From Pedobacter sp. PF22-3 (lineage in GTDB: Bacteria > Bacteroidota > Bacteroidia > Sphingobacteriales > Sphingobacteriaceae), in contig NZ_JAPIVP010000001.1 in the NCBI RefSeq assembly GCF_026239555.1, positions 62,001 through 126,000 of the forward strand: a DNA stretch of 64,000 nt, written 5' to 3'. The notes beneath the pieces are model-generated. The model was not told the origin of the DNA, searched no databases, and saw only the letters and a list, made by a program, of their open reading frames with translations. Positions 61,920 through 64,000 of this stretch are shown piece after piece. Positions within the stretch are counted from its first letter, which is position 1. Each line of letters starts with the position of its first letter. The position numbers were made by a program, and so were the translations under genes.

Positions 61920-62681
61920 TCAATTATTTTTTGGTTCAACGGTGAAAATATTATACTTATCGGCCAGTTTCCAAAGCTTTGCGCCGCCTTTAATCCCGTC
62001 TCTGTTGGTTACGATTTTAATATTGTCTTCCAGCTTAAAATTGATCTGTTTCGAATTTCCGCCACCTATATATAAGGTATCGTAATTGAAAACCGTTTTA
62101 TAAATTTCGATTACCTTTCTTAACCTTTTGTTCCAGCGTTCCGTACCAATTTTTTCGAATGCCTTGTTACCGATATAATCGTCGTAATCTTCCTCTTTAT
62201 TGATTGGGAAATGCGCCAGTTCCAGGTGAGGAAGCAGTTCTCCATCAAACAATAGCGCTGTACCAAAGCCTGTACCCACTGTAAAAACAATTTCGAAGCC
62301 CTTGCCATCAACAACCCCTAAGCCTTGCTGGTCGGCATCATTTACCAAACGCACAGGCTTACCAAGCTCGTTGGCCACGCGTTGTGCAAGATCTACATCG
62401 GCCCATTTATTTTTAGCCAGGTTGGGAGCAGTTTTTACAATCCCATTTTTAACGTAACCCGGAAATCCGATTGATATACGATTATAACTGTCAGGAAAAG
62501 GCTTAATTAGTTCTACAATACCTGTTACAATATCTTTTGGCGTAGCTTCTGGCGGGGTTTTGCTTTTTAAATATTCGGTAATCATATTTCCGCTTTCATC
62601 TAAAAGAACCGTTTTAATACTGGTACCGCCAATATCTATAGATAATATATTGTTGTTTTCAGCTTTTTTCTCTGTAGCCAT
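61920..62681 (-). CDS. ppgK: ROK-family polyphosphate glucokinase-like kinase
   Basis: The protein has 253 residues, shorter than the usual 300-residue ROK sugar kinases. LSIDIGGTSIKTVLLD near 13-28 is the phosphate-binding loop; NDADQQGLGVVDG near 113-125 and TVGTGFGTALLFDGELLPHLELAHF near 132-156 follow, matching polyphosphate glucokinase of actinobacteria more than ATP glucokinases: the LGHLE-type element reads LAHF, and the IGGGNSKQ block near 214 ends the fold. It would make glucose 6-phosphate from glucose, using polyphosphate or ATP. It is first in a unit with gnd, zwf and pgl, and ppk1-ppx is 4 kb away. Phosphate donor is inferred. Confidence 0.82.
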   Translation of the reverse strand: MATEKKAENNNILSIDIGGTSIKTVLLDESGNMITEYLKSKTPPEATPKDIVTGIVELIKPFPDSYNRISIGFPGYVKNGIVKTAPNLAKNKWADVDLAQRVANELGKPVRLVNDADQQGLGVVDGKGFEIVFTVGTGFGTALLFDGELLPHLELAHFPINKEEDYDDYIGNKAFEKIGTERWNKRLRKVIEIYKTVFNYDTLYIGGGNSKQINFKLEDNIKIVTNRDGIKGGAKLWKLADKYNIFTVEPKNN

Positions 62682-62845
62682 AATTCTGTATTTATAATTC
62701 CGAAGTTCTGCAAATAAATTAAAACAACAAACATTAAATGAATATGGAAGTAATTTAGGTGTAATAATATATTCTATAAAATCTATATATTTAGTAGAAT
62801 ATATTTAAGTTTGTTCCGTTAAAGTTAAAAAAGATATAAATTGTT

Positions 62846-64000
62846 ATGACGGTAAACTACCTTGCATTTGCTATACCAGCATTTTTTATTTTTGTATTTA
62901 TTGAATTTAAGATTGCCCAACACCAAAAGAAGGCTAAAATCTTTAAATATGAGAGTACAGTTGCAAATTTTAGTGTAGGTATTGCCGAAAGGTTGCTCAA
63001 TTTATTCATTGCGGCAAGTTTTTACCAGGTGTACCACTGGGTATATGCCAACTATGCTATTTTCGATATTTCTACTCAATGGTATGTTTGGATCTTGTTG
63101 TTGCTCTCCACCGATTTCGTCTGGTATTGGTACCATAGACTAGGACATGAAATCAATTTTTTGTGGGCTGCACATATTGTGCATCACCAGAGCGAAGAGT
63201 TTAATTTATCAGCAGCAGCCCGGATTACTACTATTCAGGCTATTTTGCGTAATGTTTTCTGGTGTACCCTACCATTGCTAGGTTTTCATCCCAACATGAT
63301 CATTACCATCCTTTTGGCCCATGGTGCTTATTCGTTTTTTACGCATACGCAATTGATAGGCAAATTGGGCTGGCTCGAAAATATATTGATTACGCCTTCG
63401 CTGCATGGGGTCCATCATGCATCAGATGAGAAATACCTCGATAAAAACTATGGTGACGTTTTTGTTTTCTGGGACAAATTATTCGGCACTTTCCAGGCGG
63501 AAGAAGAGGCTCCTAAATATGGCTTAACACATCCTATTAAGAGTTATAGTTTCCTTTGGCAGCACTTTCATTATTATTTAGAAATAGGAGAGGCCTATAG
63601 GCGCGCAAATGGATTTAAGGCCAAATGGGATGCTATTTTCGGGAGTCCGGCTTTAATGGATCAAAACATCAGGCCGATTTTAGAAGAACGTTATTATCAA
63701 AATAAATTACAACATGATGCGAAACCTAAGCCCAGGTTTAAAATTTATCTGAATATCCAGCTCATTATGGTGGTATCGATGCTTACAGGCACAACCATGT
63801 TTTACGAATCGTTAACTTTAGTACATAAAGTAGCGATATTGATTTTTATCCTGGTTACCCTGATCAATATCGGCGCCCTGTTAGAGCAGCGCAAGTGGAT
63901 TTATTACCTCGAATGTTTCAGGTTGATATTGGTATTCGGTTACCTCTTCTATAGTTTTAATATTATTGAATTTTTAATATTCCCTGTTGTAGGATTGATC
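62846..64000 (+). CDS. Sterol desaturase/fatty-acid hydroxylase family protein, 5' part
   Basis: The frame is open from the ATG at 62846 to the window end, giving 385 residues. The di-iron histidine boxes are HRLGH at 97-101, HIVHH at 110-114 and HGVHH at 187-191. Membrane segments lie at about 5-20, 45-65, 80-95 and 130-155, with more after residue 330. Family members hydroxylate or desaturate lipids at the membrane using O2. Close relatives of this length include alkylglycerol monooxygenase-like proteins. The substrate cannot be told. The true end is outside the window. Confidence 0.87.
   Translation, partial: MTVNYLAFAIPAFFIFVFIEFKIAQHQKKAKIFKYESTVANFSVGIAERLLNLFIAASFYQVYHWVYANYAIFDISTQWYVWILLLLSTDFVWYWYHRLGHEINFLWAAHIVHHQSEEFNLSAAARITTIQAILRNVFWCTLPLLGFHPNMIITILLAHGAYSFFTHTQLIGKLGWLENILITPSLHGVHHASDEKYLDKNYGDVFVFWDKLFGTFQAEEEAPKYGLTHPIKSYSFLWQHFHYYLEIGEAYRRANGFKAKWDAIFGSPALMDQNIRPILEERYYQNKLQHDAKPKPRFKIYLNIQLIMVVSMLTGTTMFYESLTLVHKVAILIFILVTLINIGALLEQRKWIYYLECFRLILVFGYLFYSFNIIEFLIFPVVGLI

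Noticed and set aside
1..64000. tRNA, rRNA, riboswitch or CRISPR array
   Set aside because: The gaps were read for cloverleaf ends, regular repeat-spacer units and known leader patterns; none was convincing. A covariance scan would be decisive.

Overview
The window looks like chromosome of a Pedobacter-like member of the Sphingobacteriaceae (Bacteroidota). The evidence is low GC content, weak or absent Shine-Dalgarno sites, a TAnnTTTG-type promoter, lipoproteins with short lipoboxes, a TonB receptor paired with a HmuY-like lipoprotein, DUF3667, DUF4142 and DUF3347 proteins, and a 59-residue histone H1-like protein typical of the phylum. No phage, integron, CRISPR array, rRNA or tRNA was found. 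It appears to be ordinary chromosome with many short palindromic intergenic repeats.

Layout. 0-9.4 kb: the 3' end of gltD, a REPIN-like repeat, a DUF763 protein, an esterase, a metallophosphoesterase, a cytosolic GAF histidine kinase, and a convergent pair of a GH130-type mannoside enzyme and a GT4 glycosyltransferase with a long helical C-terminal part. 9.5-13.4 kb: Ku, an esterase lipoprotein, a SpoIIAA-like protein, a tiny lysine-rich protein, an MscS channel and a lone receiver. 13.6-22.8 kb: bacteriophytochrome, receiver and heme oxygenase genes, then an H1-like protein, a HmuY/HmuR-type heme uptake pair, a divergent AraC regulator and a LacI regulator flanked by two copies of the same 10-bp palindrome. 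23-29.7 kb: an MBL-fold hydrolase, two hypotheticals (one phage-like), miaA, two tandem small beta-barrel proteins, a DUF3347 lipoprotein and citrate synthase. 30-37 kb: DUF3667, a nucleoside permease, a BFN/UVR protein, etfBA, a TPR protein and a chromate-type transporter.

37-46 kb: dnaB, rlmB, mannose-1-phosphate guanylyltransferase, arabinose-5-phosphate isomerase, recQ, kdsA and a DUF2071 protein. Two steps of KDO synthesis flank recQ. 46.4-50.2 kb: a Tat-exported three-subunit molybdenum aldehyde oxidoreductase (PaoABC type). 50.4-54.6 kb: a subtilisin-like protease, a DUF4142 lipoprotein, a GNAT enzyme, YajQ and a Lys/Ala-rich protein. 54.7-62.7 kb: ppk1-ppx, then on the other strand a polyphosphate-glucokinase-like ROK kinase, gnd, zwf and pgl, which together give the oxidative pentose phosphate branch. 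The window ends inside a sterol desaturase family gene.

Two neighbourhoods suggest joint function. Heme uptake, heme oxygenase and phytochrome form a possible route from external heme to biliverdin to a light sensor. PolyP synthesis and breakdown next to a polyP-glucokinase-like enzyme and the oxidative pentose phosphate genes suggest phosphate polymer feeding glucose 6-phosphate. The other notable signal is a family of intergenic repeats sharing a CGTCA...TGACG frame around different hairpins. All start sites and functions come from reading sequence alone; no database search was run.
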